Positions 1 to 9,392 of a stretch of 52,086 bases of DNA are shown in pieces (position 1 is the stretch's first letter; each line of letters begins with the position of its first letter). The notes beneath the pieces are model-generated. The model was given only the letters and a program-made list of their open reading frames with translations. It had not been told where the DNA came from and did no database searches. The position numbers were made by a program, and so were the translations under genes. This stretch comes from a bacterium (GTDB taxonomy: Bacteria; Bacillota; Bacilli; Lactobacillales; Streptococcaceae). The stretch is from NCBI GenBank assembly GCA_905221145.1, contig CAJNCA010000011.1:1-52086 (forward strand). The letters are read 5' to 3'.

Positions 1-57
1 GTTGTTTCGTCGCTTTTCATTATAGGTCATATGGGACTTTTTTTCTACACAAAAATA

Positions 58-107
58 GGCTCCATAATATTTATAGGGGATTTACCCACTACAAATATTA
101 TAGAGCC
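58..107. repeat. Inverted repeat, probable ISL3-family element end
   Basis: GGCTCCATAATATTTAT at the left pairs with the complement of ATATTATAGAGCC at the right, separated by a short AT-rich centre with TTTACCCACT. From memory this resembles the terminal region of streptococcal ISL3-type insertion sequences, where GGCTCTATAATATTTGTAG forms the tip. The first 57 bases would then be the inner tail of that element, but no transposase remnant is visible. It could equally act as a transcription terminator, since a T run follows. Confidence 0.45.
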
Positions 108-166
108 TTTTTTACGTCGCGGTCTCCATGTAAGCACTTTAAAAAAGAGTTATTTTGATTTAAAAA

Positions 167-175
167 TGGTATAAT
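167..175 (+). promoter_or_regulatory. Extended -10 promoter of the AI-2E-family gene
   Basis: TGGTATAAT is a perfect TGnTATAAT extended -10, 26 bp before the start codon. No good -35 is seen at 17 bp spacing. An AAGGAAG ribosome site follows before the ATG. Confidence 0.6.
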
Positions 176-201
176 GAGAGAACAATAGAAAGGAAGTATT
201 T

Positions 202-1368
202 ATGGAGCAAAAAGAGAAACATTTTAGCCTATCTTGGTTTTTCAAGTGGTTTTTGGATAACAAGGCAATTACGGTATTTTTGGTCACCTTATTATTGGGA
301 CTCAATCTTTTTATTTTAAGTAAGATTAGTTTTCTATTTTCACCTGTTTTGGACTTTTTAGCAGTTGTGATGTTACCAGTCATTCTGTCTGGTTTGCTAT
401 ACTATTTATTGAATCCTATTGTTGATTGGATGGAGAAACATAAAATCAATCGTGTTATAGCGATTAGTATTGTCTTTATCATCATCGCTCTCTTTATCAT
501 TTGGGGCTTGGCAGTAGCCATACCAAATCTGCAGCGTCAGGTTTTAACCTTTGCAAGGAATGTTCCAGTCTATCTTGAAGATGCAGACAGGGTTATTGAT
601 GATCTGGTAACTAAGCGTTTGCCAGATGATTTCAGACCTCAGTTAGAGCAAGTTTTGACCAATTTTTCTAGCCAGGCTACAGTTTGGGCAAGTAAGGTTT
701 CATCTCAGGCAGTCAACTGGGTGAGCGCCTTTATTAGCGGGGCATCTCAAGTGATTGTTGCCTTGATTATCGTTCCTTTCATGCTCTTTTATCTTTTGCG
801 TGATGGGAAAGGCTTGCGTAACTATTTGACCCAATTCATACCAACCAAATTGAAAGAACCTGTCGGACAAGTTTTATCAGATGTGAATCAACAGTTGTCT
901 AACTATGTTCGAGGGCAAGTGACAGTAGCTATTATTGTAGCAGTAATGTTTATTGTCTTCTTCAAGATTATCGGTCTACGTTATGCAGTTACGCTGGGTG
1001 TTACTGCTGGTATTTTAAATCTGGTTCCTTATTTGGGTAGCTTCTTAGCCATGCTTCCTGCTTTAGTATTGGGCTTGATTGCTGGGCCAGTCATGCTGTT
1101 GAAAGTGGTGATTGTCTTTATCGTAGAACAAACAATCGAAGGCCGTTTTGTCTCTCCATTGATTTTGGGAAGTCAATTAAACATCCATCCCATTAATGTA
1201 CTTTTTGTCTTGTTAACTTCAGGATCTATGTTTGGTATTTGGGGAGTTTTACTCGGTATTCCGGTTTATGCTTCTGCTAAGGTTGTCATTTCAGCCATTT
1301 TTAAATGGTATAAGGTAGTCAGTGGTCTATATGAACTAGAGGGAGAGGAAGTCAAGAGTGAACAATAG
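202..1368 (+). CDS. AI-2E family transporter (YtvI/PerM-like membrane protein)
   Basis: A 388-residue polytopic membrane protein of the PF01594 family (often called AI-2E transporters, although most members have unknown substrates). Hydrophobic segments lie near residues 20-40, 45-70 and 85-105. A soluble amphipathic stretch follows at about 110-160, then further membrane helices at about 170-200, 235-310 and 325-365, which is the usual layout of the family. The ATG is preceded by AAGGAAG at good spacing and by an extended -10 promoter. The next gene overlaps its 3' end by 11 bp, so the two are probably one transcript. AI-2 export itself is not supported by anything in the sequence. Confidence 0.8.
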   Translation: MEQKEKHFSLSWFFKWFLDNKAITVFLVTLLLGLNLFILSKISFLFSPVLDFLAVVMLPVILSGLLYYLLNPIVDWMEKHKINRVIAISIVFIIIALFIIWGLAVAIPNLQRQVLTFARNVPVYLEDADRVIDDLVTKRLPDDFRPQLEQVLTNFSSQATVWASKVSSQAVNWVSAFISGASQVIVALIIVPFMLFYLLRDGKGLRNYLTQFIPTKLKEPVGQVLSDVNQQLSNYVRGQVTVAIIVAVMFIVFFKIIGLRYAVTLGVTAGILNLVPYLGSFLAMLPALVLGLIAGPVMLLKVVIVFIVEQTIEGRFVSPLILGSQLNIHPINVLFVLLTSGSMFGIWGVLLGIPVYASAKVVISAIFKWYKVVSGLYELEGEEVKSEQ

Positions 1369-2587
1369 TCAACAGATGTTACAGGCTTTGGAGGAACAAG
1401 ATTTAACCAAGGCTGAGCATTATTTCGCCAAAGCTTTAGAAAATGATCCAAGTGACCTTCTTTATGAGTTAGCCACCTATCTAGAAAGGATTGGTTTTTA
1501 TCCTCAGGCCAAGGAAATTTACCTGAAAATCGTAGAGGATTTTCCAGAAGTTAATCTAAATCTAGCAGCAATTGCTAGCGAGGATGGTCAAATCGAAGAA
1601 GCTTTTGCTTATCTAGAGGAAATCCAACCCGACAGTGACTGGTATGTTTCGGCTTTGGCTCTGAAGGCTGACCTTTACCAGCTGGAAGGTTTGACAGATG
1701 TGGCGCGTGAGAAATTGTTAGAAGCGTTGACTTACTCAGAGGATCCTCTCTTGATATTGGGATTAGCAGAGTTGGATAGTGAGTTGGAAAATTACCAAGA
1801 AGCTATTCAAGGCTATGCCCAGTTAGATAATCGCTCGATTTATGAGCAAACAGGCATTTCTACCTATCAACGAATTGGCTTTGCCTATGCCCAGTTAGGA
1901 AAATTTGAAACGGCTACTGAGTTTTTAGAAAAAGCCTTGGAGTTAGAATACGATGACCTAACAGCTTTTGAGTTGGCCAGTCTTTACTTTGATCAAGAAG
2001 AATACCAAAAAGCTGTCCTCTACTTTAAACAACTTGATACCATTTCACCTGATTTTGAAGGCTATGAGTATGGTTATAGTCAGGCCTTACATAAGGAGCA
2101 TCAAGTTCAAGAAGCCCTGCGTATCGCTAAGCAAGGATTAGAGAAAAATCCTTTTGAAACTCGCCTTTTGCTGGCTGCTTCACAATTCTCTTATGAATTG
2201 CATGATGCTAGTGGTGCAGAAAACTATCTCCTGACTGCAAAAGAAGACGCTGAGGATACGGAAGAAATCTTACTCCGTCTAGCTACTATTTATCTAGAAC
2301 AGGAGCGTTATGAGGATATTCTAGACTTGCAGAGCGAGGAGCCAGAAAATCTTTTGACCAAGTGGATGATTGCTCGTTCCTATCAAGAATTGGACGATTT
2401 GGATACTGCCTATGAGCATTACCAAGAGTTGGCAGGAGATTTGAAGGACAATCCAGAATTTCTAGAACACTATATCTATCTCTTGCGTGAATTGGGCTAC
2501 TTTGAGGAGGCAAAAGTCAAGGCACAAGCTTACTTAAAACTGGTTCCAGACGATGTTCAAATGCAAGAATTATTTGAGAGATTGTAA
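1358..2587 (+). CDS. Tetratricopeptide repeat (TPR) protein
   Basis: A 409-residue soluble protein made of about ten degenerate TPR helix pairs along its whole length (for example the AEHYFAKAL..DP pattern near residue 18 and the ATEFLEKALELEYDD pattern near residue 180). There is no signal peptide or membrane segment, so it is cytoplasmic and probably a scaffold for protein interactions. Its partner cannot be named. Translation starts at a GTG inside the end of the preceding gene, with GAGAGGAAG just upstream, suggesting translational coupling. A strong terminator follows immediately, closing this two-gene unit. Confidence 0.8.
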   Translation: MNNSQQMLQALEEQDLTKAEHYFAKALENDPSDLLYELATYLERIGFYPQAKEIYLKIVEDFPEVNLNLAAIASEDGQIEEAFAYLEEIQPDSDWYVSALALKADLYQLEGLTDVAREKLLEALTYSEDPLLILGLAELDSELENYQEAIQGYAQLDNRSIYEQTGISTYQRIGFAYAQLGKFETATEFLEKALELEYDDLTAFELASLYFDQEEYQKAVLYFKQLDTISPDFEGYEYGYSQALHKEHQVQEALRIAKQGLEKNPFETRLLLAASQFSYELHDASGAENYLLTAKEDAEDTEEILLRLATIYLEQERYEDILDLQSEEPENLLTKWMIARSYQELDDLDTAYEHYQELAGDLKDNPEFLEHYIYLLRELGYFEEAKVKAQAYLKLVPDDVQMQELFERL

Positions 2588-2604
2588 GAATTCATACATA
2601 ACAG

Positions 2605-2646
2605 AAAACCGCAAGTTATTACTAGAGGATAACTGCGGTTTTTTGT
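2605..2646 (+). terminator. Intrinsic terminator after the TPR gene
   Basis: AAAACCGCAAGTTAT pairs with ATAACTGCGGTTTT (one bulged A), followed by a T run. Confidence 0.85.
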
Positions 2647-2680
2647 TTTAAAAAGCAGTATTTTAAACAAATATATTCTC

Positions 2681-2709
2681 TTGAAAAAAGTTATAACTAG
2701 GACTATAAT
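2681..2709 (+). promoter_or_regulatory. Promoter of the mgtC-like gene
   Basis: TTGAAA (-35), 17 bp, TATAAT (-10). The start codon lies 32 bp further on, with GGAGG before it. Confidence 0.7.
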
Positions 2710-2740
2710 ATAAAATTATGAGTGATAGAGGAGGAAAATA

Positions 2741-3421
2741 ATGCTTGATACGATAGCTCTACCGATTGAAGTCCGGCATATCATTCTTATTTTATTGTCT
2801 TGTTTTTCTGGTTTTATCATTGGCTATGAAAGAAAGTCTAAGCACAAGCAGGCTGGGAGAAAGACTCATATCTTGGTTGCCTTAACTGCAACTTTAATGA
2901 TGATTTTATCAAAGGAAGCTTTCTTGGATACGCCTAATTATGATACTTCTAGGGTGGCGGCCCAAATTGTCAGTGGAATTAGTTTCATTGGTGGTGGTAT
3001 TATTTTCATGAGGGACAAAAAAATTAGCGGTATCACCACAGCAGCTGGTATTTGGGCAACTGCAGGGATTGGGATGGCAATTGGGGCAGGTTTTGCCTTT
3101 CTAGGCTTATTTTGTAGTCTAATTGTCGTCTCTGTTCAGAAAAGTAGCTCCAAATTTTTGAAAAGCGATACCCATTACCATATCAGAATGACTGGATTTG
3201 TTACTAATAAACCTTCAATTGATACCTTGAATATTCTCATTGAACAGAAGGGATTTTATAATCTAAATATTGATATGGACAGGAATGAAAGTGGCTATAA
3301 TCTCACAATTAGAGCTGATCACGATAAATCCATTTCTTACAAAAATATGGCTGAGGTTTTATGGCAATGTGACGAGAATTTTTATATAAATCAGGTTAAG
3401 ATTGTATCATTGGAAGGATAG
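2741..3421 (+). CDS. MgtC/SapB family membrane protein
   Basis: A 226-residue protein. The N-terminal half has the MgtC/SapB (PF02308) signature: a cytoplasmic ERKSKHKQAGRKTH segment after the first helix, then an RVAAQIVSGISFIGGGII block and the glycine-rich GITTAAGIWATAGIGMAIG helix pair. The C-terminal 80 residues form a soluble ACT-like domain (alternating beta strands near 150-225). In other bacteria MgtC proteins aid survival in low magnesium or in macrophages, partly by acting on F-type ATPase. That role is not shown here. It is transcribed alone, between its own promoter and a terminator. Confidence 0.85.
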   Translation: MLDTIALPIEVRHIILILLSCFSGFIIGYERKSKHKQAGRKTHILVALTATLMMILSKEAFLDTPNYDTSRVAAQIVSGISFIGGGIIFMRDKKISGITTAAGIWATAGIGMAIGAGFAFLGLFCSLIVVSVQKSSSKFLKSDTHYHIRMTGFVTNKPSIDTLNILIEQKGFYNLNIDMDRNESGYNLTIRADHDKSISYKNMAEVLWQCDENFYINQVKIVSLEG

Positions 3422-3452
3422 AGTTTTGTTTTCATAGCAAAACTCTTATTTT
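3420..3452 (+). terminator. Intrinsic terminator after the mgtC-like gene
   Basis: AGAGTTTTG pairs with CAAAACTCT and is followed by TATTTT. The stem begins within the stop codon. Confidence 0.75.
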
Positions 3453-3479
3453 ATTTATAGAATTTTTTTACAAAAATTC

Positions 3480-3508
3480 TTGGTTATTTCGTTTATTTAT
3501 GCTATAAT
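3480..3508 (+). promoter_or_regulatory. Promoter of the amino-acid ABC transporter operon
   Basis: TTGGTT, 17 bp, TATAAT, with TGC directly before the -10 (extended -10). The first gene starts 30 bp downstream after AGGAGG. Confidence 0.7.
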
Positions 3509-3537
3509 AGGAGCAATTATTTTTAGGAGGTGTCAGT

Positions 3538-4179
3538 ATGTCTTACTTGTTTGAGATATTACCGAGTTTATTGAGCGGTGCAAGCATGACTTTGCAGGTT
3601 TTTGCACTGGTCTTGATTTTTTCTATTCCCTTGGGCGTTTTGATTGCCTTTGCCTTGCAAGTCCATTGGAAGCCCCTCCATCATCTGATTAATATTTATA
3701 TCTGGATCATGCGGGGGACACCCTTGCTCTTGCAATTGATCTTTATCTATTATGTGCTCCCAAGTATTGGGATTCGTTTGGACCGCCTTCCTGCGGCCAT
3801 TATTGCCTTTGTTTTGAATTATGCGGCTTATTTTGCTGAAATCTTCCGTGGCGGGATTGGTACCATTCCTAGAGGTCAATATGAGGCTGCCAAGGTCTTG
3901 AAGTTTAGTCCCTTTGACACAGTGCGTTATATTATTTTGCCCCAGGTGACCAAGATTGTTCTTCCTAGTGTATTTAATGAGGTTATGAGTTTGGTTAAGG
4001 ATACGTCTCTGGTCTACGCTCTAGGAATTTCAGACCTTATCTTAGCAAGCCGAACAGCTGCCAACCGTGATGCCAGCCTGGTTCCTATGTTCTTGGCAGG
4101 AGCCATTTACTTGATTTTGATTGGGATTGTGACAATCATTTCCAAAAAAGTTGAGAAGAAGTACGGTTACTATAGATAG
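3538..4179 (+). CDS. Polar amino-acid ABC transporter, permease subunit
   Basis: A 213-residue integral membrane protein of the HisM/GlnP type. It has about five membrane helices, and the cytoplasmic EAA loop is present near residue 120 (EAAKVLKFSPFDTVRYIILPQ region), the docking site for the ATPase. It is the first of three tightly spaced genes (permease, ATPase, binding protein) sharing one promoter, so the complex is an importer with a membrane-anchored binding protein. By gene order and size it matches a pneumococcal system I remember as SP_1502-SP_1500, suggested to take up cystine or another polar amino acid. Substrate is inference. Confidence 0.85.
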   Translation: MSYLFEILPSLLSGASMTLQVFALVLIFSIPLGVLIAFALQVHWKPLHHLINIYIWIMRGTPLLLQLIFIYYVLPSIGIRLDRLPAAIIAFVLNYAAYFAEIFRGGIGTIPRGQYEAAKVLKFSPFDTVRYIILPQVTKIVLPSVFNEVMSLVKDTSLVYALGISDLILASRTAANRDASLVPMFLAGAIYLILIGIVTIISKKVEKKYGYYR

Positions 4180-4188
4180 GAGGCTGCC

Positions 4189-4818
4189 ATGTTAGAATTA
4201 CGAAATATCAATAAAGTCTTTGGTGAAAAGCAAATTTTGTCCAATTTCAGTCTAAAAATTCCTGAAAAGCAAATCCTAGCTATCGTTGGACCTTCTGGTG
4301 GAGGTAAGACAACCCTCTTACGTATGCTTGCAGGTCTTGAAACCATTGATTCAGGGCAAGTCTTTTATAATGGAGAACCCTTAGAACTGGATGAACTGGA
4401 GAAGCGCAATCTACTAGGATTTGTATTCCAAGATTTTCAACTTTTTCCTCATTTATCAGTTTTAGAAAATTTGACCTTATCGCCCGTAAAAACGATGGGA
4501 ATGAAGCAGGAAGAGGCAGAGAAGAAGGCACGTGGCCTCTTGGAACAATTAGGGCTGGCAGGACATGCAGATGCTTATCCCTTCTCACTATCTGGTGGAC
4601 AAAAGCAGCGAGTAGCATTGGCGCGTGCTATGATGATTGACCCAGAAATCATTGGCTACGATGAACCAACTTCTGCCCTAGATCCTGAATTACGCTTGGA
4701 AGTGGAAAAACTGATATTGCAAAATAGGGAACTTGGCATGACGCAGATTGTGGTTACCCACGATTTACAATTTGCTGAAAATATCGCAGATCAGATTCTC
4801 AAGGTTGAACCCAAGTAG
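4189..4818 (+). CDS. Polar amino-acid ABC transporter, ATP-binding subunit
   Basis: A 209-residue ABC ATPase with Walker A (GPSGGGKTT, residues about 34-42), the Q-loop (FVFQDFQLFPHLSV), the signature LSGGQKQRVALARAM, Walker B (IIGYDEPTSALDP) and the H-loop (VVTHD). It is about 30 residues shorter than typical 240-residue members because it ends soon after the H-loop, but every catalytic motif is present. It starts 10 bp after the permease gene, with AGGAG just before the ATG, and drives the same importer. Confidence 0.88.
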   Translation: MLELRNINKVFGEKQILSNFSLKIPEKQILAIVGPSGGGKTTLLRMLAGLETIDSGQVFYNGEPLELDELEKRNLLGFVFQDFQLFPHLSVLENLTLSPVKTMGMKQEEAEKKARGLLEQLGLAGHADAYPFSLSGGQKQRVALARAMMIDPEIIGYDEPTSALDPELRLEVEKLILQNRELGMTQIVVTHDLQFAENIADQILKVEPK

Positions 4819-4827
4819 GAGGTGCCA

Positions 4828-5667
4828 ATGACTAATAAGAAAATTACTTTAGTATTGGTTTCTCTCCTGACTCTCTTTTTAACGGCTTGTACTCAGAAGG
4901 CTAGTGATCCAAAGCAGGATAACTGGGATAAGTATCAAGAGCAGGGGACCATTACTATTGGTTTTGATAATACCTTTGTACCCATGGGGTTTGAAGAAAA
5001 GAATGGCCAATATACAGGTTTTGATATTGATTTGGCACAAGCAGTTTCTGAAAAATTAGGTGTCAAGGTTCAATTCCAGCCAATCGACTGGGATATGAAG
5101 GAGACGGAACTGCAAAATGGAACCATAGATGCCATCTGGAATGGCTATTCTGCTACTGATGAACGCCGTGAGAAGGTTGCCTTTAGCATTCCTTATATGG
5201 AAAATCAGCAAGTTCTGGTGACGAAAAAAAGTCAGCAGATTCATTCAGTAGAGGATATGAAGGATAAAACCTTGGGAGCCCAAGCCGGTTCCTCTGGTTA
5301 TTTAGACTTTGAAGCCCAGCCAGATTTACTGAAAAATCGTGTCAAAGACCAGAAGGCCAATCAGTACCAGAGTTTCAATGAGGCCTTGATTGATTTGAAA
5401 AATGACCGGATTGATGCCTTGTTGATTGACCGAGTGTATGCTAATTATTATCTCCAGTCTGAAGGTATATTAAGTGACTACAATGTCTTTTCAGCAGGAT
5501 TTGAAAGTGAATCTTTTGCGGTCGGAGTTAGACCTGCTGACAAAAGATTACTACAAGCTTTAAACCAAGCCTTTATCGCACTACACCAAGAAGGAAAGTT
5601 CCAAGAAATTAGCCAAAAGTGGTTTGGAGAAGATGTAGCAACCAAAGAAGTGAAAAGTAGAGATTGA
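4828..5667 (+). CDS. Amino-acid ABC transporter substrate-binding lipoprotein
   Basis: A family 3 solute-binding protein of 279 residues. A signal peptide ends in a lipobox (LTAC), so the cysteine near residue 21 should be lipidated and the protein tethered outside the cell. The mature part has the classic start (GTITIGFDNTFVPMGFEEKNGQYTGFDIDLA) and the ligand-contact block DAIWNGYSATDERREKVAFSIPYM. I place the start at the ATG because AGGAGG lies 5 bp before it; the GTG six bases upstream overlaps that ribosome site. Similar proteins include pneumococcal AatB and cystine-binding TcyA types. The ligand cannot be read from the sequence. Confidence 0.85.
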   Translation: MTNKKITLVLVSLLTLFLTACTQKASDPKQDNWDKYQEQGTITIGFDNTFVPMGFEEKNGQYTGFDIDLAQAVSEKLGVKVQFQPIDWDMKETELQNGTIDAIWNGYSATDERREKVAFSIPYMENQQVLVTKKSQQIHSVEDMKDKTLGAQAGSSGYLDFEAQPDLLKNRVKDQKANQYQSFNEALIDLKNDRIDALLIDRVYANYYLQSEGILSDYNVFSAGFESESFAVGVRPADKRLLQALNQAFIALHQEGKFQEISQKWFGEDVATKEVKSRD

Positions 5668-5688
5668 GTTTTCCTCAGTCTCTTTTTG
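5659..5688 (+). terminator. Terminator of the amino-acid transporter operon
   Basis: AGAGATTGAG pairs with CTCAGTCTCT, followed by TTTTTGC. It overlaps the last codons of the binding-protein gene. Confidence 0.75.
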
Positions 5689-5692
5689 CATC

Positions 5693-5719
5693 AAAAAATC
5701 CCCTGGCAAGCACCAGAGG
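5693..5719 (-). terminator. Terminator of lysS
   Basis: On the minus strand CCTCTGG pairs with CCAGGGG, followed by ATTTTTT. It lies just past the lysS stop codon. Confidence 0.75.
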
Positions 5720-5727
5720 ATTAGAGC

Positions 5728-7227
<1,500 letters not shown>

Positions 7228-7327
7228 CTAGTTTTACTCAAAATTGAATACGATGAGTCATTTTTTGCGATACTCCCATTTTATCATAAATAGCCAAGAA
7301 ATTCACGGATAATCTTTCAAAACTAAA

Positions 7328-7355
7328 AAGAACTTGACGCTAAAATCAAGTTCTT
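7328..7355 (-). terminator. Terminator of the popT-type operon
   Basis: AAGAACTTGA pairs with TCAAGTTCTT. On the minus strand it is followed by a T run, directly after the phosphatase stop codon. Confidence 0.8.
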
Positions 7356-7972
7356 TATTGATAAGAAGTATCATTCCATGTATCAAGAGTGAATTTTTCA
7401 AAATCATGGGTTTCTAGGATGGTCAGGCTGGCATTTGCTAGACCGCCATCTTTACGAAGAAGAGGATCTTTGTAACCTAGAAGAGTACGAAGACTGGCAG
7501 TAAGATTTGCGCCGTGACCGACAATTAGAATATGCTCAGCCGGACTATCTTTGAGTGATTTGATAAATTGGATGGTCCGTTGGGTTGTGCTATAGAGGGA
7601 TTCAGCTCCGAACATTTGAGTGTCAAACTTGGCAAGATTTGAACGAAAAGCCTGGATTTGTTGGGGATAAATAGCTTCTAGAGTTGCGATTTTCAAACCT
7701 TCTAACTTCCCCAGCTGCCATTCCCGGAGGTTAGGAACACTTTCTAAAGGACAGGGCGTCTGGAGTTGACTTTGGATAATCTCAGCAGATTTGACTGCTC
7801 GAGGTAAATCACTTGCATAAATCTGATCAAAAGGAATTTTCTTGAGATACTGACCGAGTTTTTTGAGGGTGTCAATGGATTCAGGAAGAAGGGGAGAATC
7901 GCCACTAGCACCTTGAAAGCGTCCTTCCTGATTCCAGACGGTGCGACCGTGGCGGACAAAGTAGAGTTTCAT
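7355..7972 (-). CDS. Histidine phosphatase family protein (phosphoglycerate-mutase-like)
   Basis: A 205-residue branch-1 histidine phosphatase. The catalytic RHG lies at residues 7-9 (LYFVRHGRTVWN), the acid residue region is around LREWQLGKLEG, and the second catalytic histidine is in ILIVGHGANLTA near residue 152. It lacks the extra segments of cofactor-dependent glycolytic PGM, so it is more likely a broad-specificity phosphatase. Its start codon touches the stop of the YbaK-type gene, which in turn abuts the DUF368 gene: three genes in one minus-strand operon. Natural substrate unknown. Confidence 0.85.
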   Translation of the reverse strand: MKLYFVRHGRTVWNQEGRFQGASGDSPLLPESIDTLKKLGQYLKKIPFDQIYASDLPRAVKSAEIIQSQLQTPCPLESVPNLREWQLGKLEGLKIATLEAIYPQQIQAFRSNLAKFDTQMFGAESLYSTTQRTIQFIKSLKDSPAEHILIVGHGANLTASLRTLLGYKDPLLRKDGGLANASLTILETHDFEKFTLDTWNDTSYQ

Positions 7973-8454
7973 TACTTGCTGTCCTCCAAAATATCTGCAA
8001 AGTCAGCCTTTACAAAGCTAGCCAAGTCTTGTGGAGCGACGATAATGCTATGCCCCACTTCCCCAGCGGATACAATCATTTGATCCAAGTCTAGAGCGAT
8101 TTTATCGATAAAAATGGAGTAATTGTGTTTCTGACGAATTCCGACAGGATTATTGGCTCCATGAATGTAACCAGTTGTTTTTTCCAAGTCCTTTTGTGGA
8201 ATCATGCTAACTTTTTTATTGCCAGAAATTTTGGCTAGTTTCTTTTCCGACAAGTGCTGAGTGATAGGGACAATTCCGATAATCGGTCCTGTCTTGTCTC
8301 CCAAAAGAGCCAAGGTTTTGAAAATCTGATCTCGGTCATAACCTTGCGGAAGTTCTCCTTCCAGGGCATTGATTTGAATCCCTTGATGTTGGATACCTGC
8401 TTTAGACAGGATTTGTTCTACTAATGTTTTTTTTACTTTAACTTTTTTTGCCAT
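7972..8454 (-). CDS. ybaK: YbaK/EbsC-type Cys-tRNA(Pro) deacylase
   Basis: A 160-residue YbaK/ProX-family trans-editing protein that removes cysteine misloaded on tRNA-Pro. Family features visible are the lysine-rich N-terminus, the LGDKTGPIIGIVPITQHLSEKKLAK block with its conserved lysines, the TGYIHGANNPVGIRQ motif and the C-terminal SAGEVGHSIIVAPQDL segment. Length is normal for the family. It sits between the phosphatase and the DUF368 transporter with 1-nt overlaps, indicating translational coupling. A related enterococcal gene (ebsC) was named for effects on surface protein expression. The editing role is established for the family, not tested here. Confidence 0.88.
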   Translation of the reverse strand: MAKKVKVKKTLVEQILSKAGIQHQGIQINALEGELPQGYDRDQIFKTLALLGDKTGPIIGIVPITQHLSEKKLAKISGNKKVSMIPQKDLEKTTGYIHGANNPVGIRQKHNYSIFIDKIALDLDQMIVSAGEVGHSIIVAPQDLASFVKADFADILEDSK

Positions 8455-9296
8455 TATTTATACTTATCCTCCAATTGGCTCATCCAAATACCAAGCCAGA
8501 TTCCTAATGCAAAGAAGAAAGCGATGATGACATAACCAACAAGTGAAATACCGGTATATTGGATGCTTTCAGCGTTTCCTGCATTTGGAATCAAGATCAA
8601 AAGAGTACTTGATAGGACGATACCGATGATGAAATGATAGACGCGTGAGTGGTAGTTGTTTAAGGCATAATCCATCATTTTTGAAAAAACGATGAGAGTT
8701 GCACCTGCACCAATTCCAATCGGGAAGAAGGTTCCCAAGAGGTCAAAGGTTTTAAAACCAGTCAACATAGGAGCATAGAGGCCCAAAATCAAAAGTAGAT
8801 TTGATGGACTGAGGCCAGGAACCAATACACCCAGAGCCAGCAGTGCACCTGCTAGGATGAAATTAAGAAAGCCGGCGCTCAAGGTTCCAACGACAAAATT
8901 TAAGGCATAGAGTCCTAATCCAGAAATGGTAAAGGTTATCCAGAACCAAGCTAAATCAATCTTGTCTCGGTCAGATTCTCGAGTTGATTCTTTGAGGAGA
9001 CTAGGAACAGTACCAATGATGGCACCCGCAAAGCTCCATAAGACAAAGACCTGATAATTTTCAAGTAGGTATTCAATCGGGTAGGAAAATAAGCCGATTC
9101 CCAGAAGCATACCGATGGCAACTGGAATAAAGTACAAAACATTTTCTTTAAAGTCTTTAAAAGGATGGGCCAGAAAGCCAATCATCCGTTCATAAATTCC
9201 TAAGATTGCTGCTAGAACCCCTCCGGAAATTCCAGGTAGGATAAATCCAAGAGCAATCACAATCCCTTTAATAAGGCGTGCTAACCATGAGAGCAT
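8454..9296 (-). CDS. popT: DUF368 membrane protein, PopT-type undecaprenyl-phosphate transporter
   Basis: A 280-residue protein with eight or nine hydrophobic helices. It has the DUF368 hallmark of two inverted glycine/proline-rich halves: GIVIALGFILPGISGGVLAAILGIYE near residue 15 and LGVLVPGLSPSNLLLILGLY near residue 155. DUF368 proteins were shown recently (PopT, alongside DedA-type UptA) to return undecaprenyl phosphate across the membrane for reuse in wall synthesis. It is the first gene of a three-gene minus-strand operon, with GGAGG at its start. Neighbouring wall genes (GH25, glmU, macP) fit that role. Function is by family. Confidence 0.8.
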   Translation of the reverse strand: MLSWLARLIKGIVIALGFILPGISGGVLAAILGIYERMIGFLAHPFKDFKENVLYFIPVAIGMLLGIGLFSYPIEYLLENYQVFVLWSFAGAIIGTVPSLLKESTRESDRDKIDLAWFWITFTISGLGLYALNFVVGTLSAGFLNFILAGALLALGVLVPGLSPSNLLLILGLYAPMLTGFKTFDLLGTFFPIGIGAGATLIVFSKMMDYALNNYHSRVYHFIIGIVLSSTLLILIPNAGNAESIQYTGISLVGYVIIAFFFALGIWLGIWMSQLEDKYK

Positions 9297-9333
9297 ATGT
9301 TTCCTCCAACTATTTCTATTTCAAAAAATCCTT

Positions 9334-9350
9334 ATTATATTGTATCACAA
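9334..9350 (-). promoter_or_regulatory. Promoter -10 region for the popT operon
   Basis: On the minus strand TGATACAATATAATAAGG holds two overlapping -10-like hexamers (TACAAT with a TGA extension, and TATAAT). The -35 is unclear. The popT start lies about 38 bp downstream. Confidence 0.5.
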
Positions 9351-9365
9351 TCAAGCACAAAAAGA

Positions 9366-9392
9366 AAAAGCAAATGATAAACAAATGCTTTT
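9366..9392 (-). terminator. Terminator after the GH25 gene
   Basis: AAAAGCATTTG pairs with CATTTGCTTTT on the minus strand, followed by a T-rich run. It starts in the stop codon of the GH25 gene. Confidence 0.65.

Noticed and set aside
4189..4818. Frameshifted or truncated ABC ATPase
   Set aside because: It is short, but Walker A, Q-loop, signature, Walker B and H-loop are all present and the stop is followed by a normal ribosome site.
4822..4827. GTG start for the substrate-binding lipoprotein
   Set aside because: It overlaps the AGGAGG ribosome site; the ATG six bases on has proper spacing and gives a normal signal peptide.
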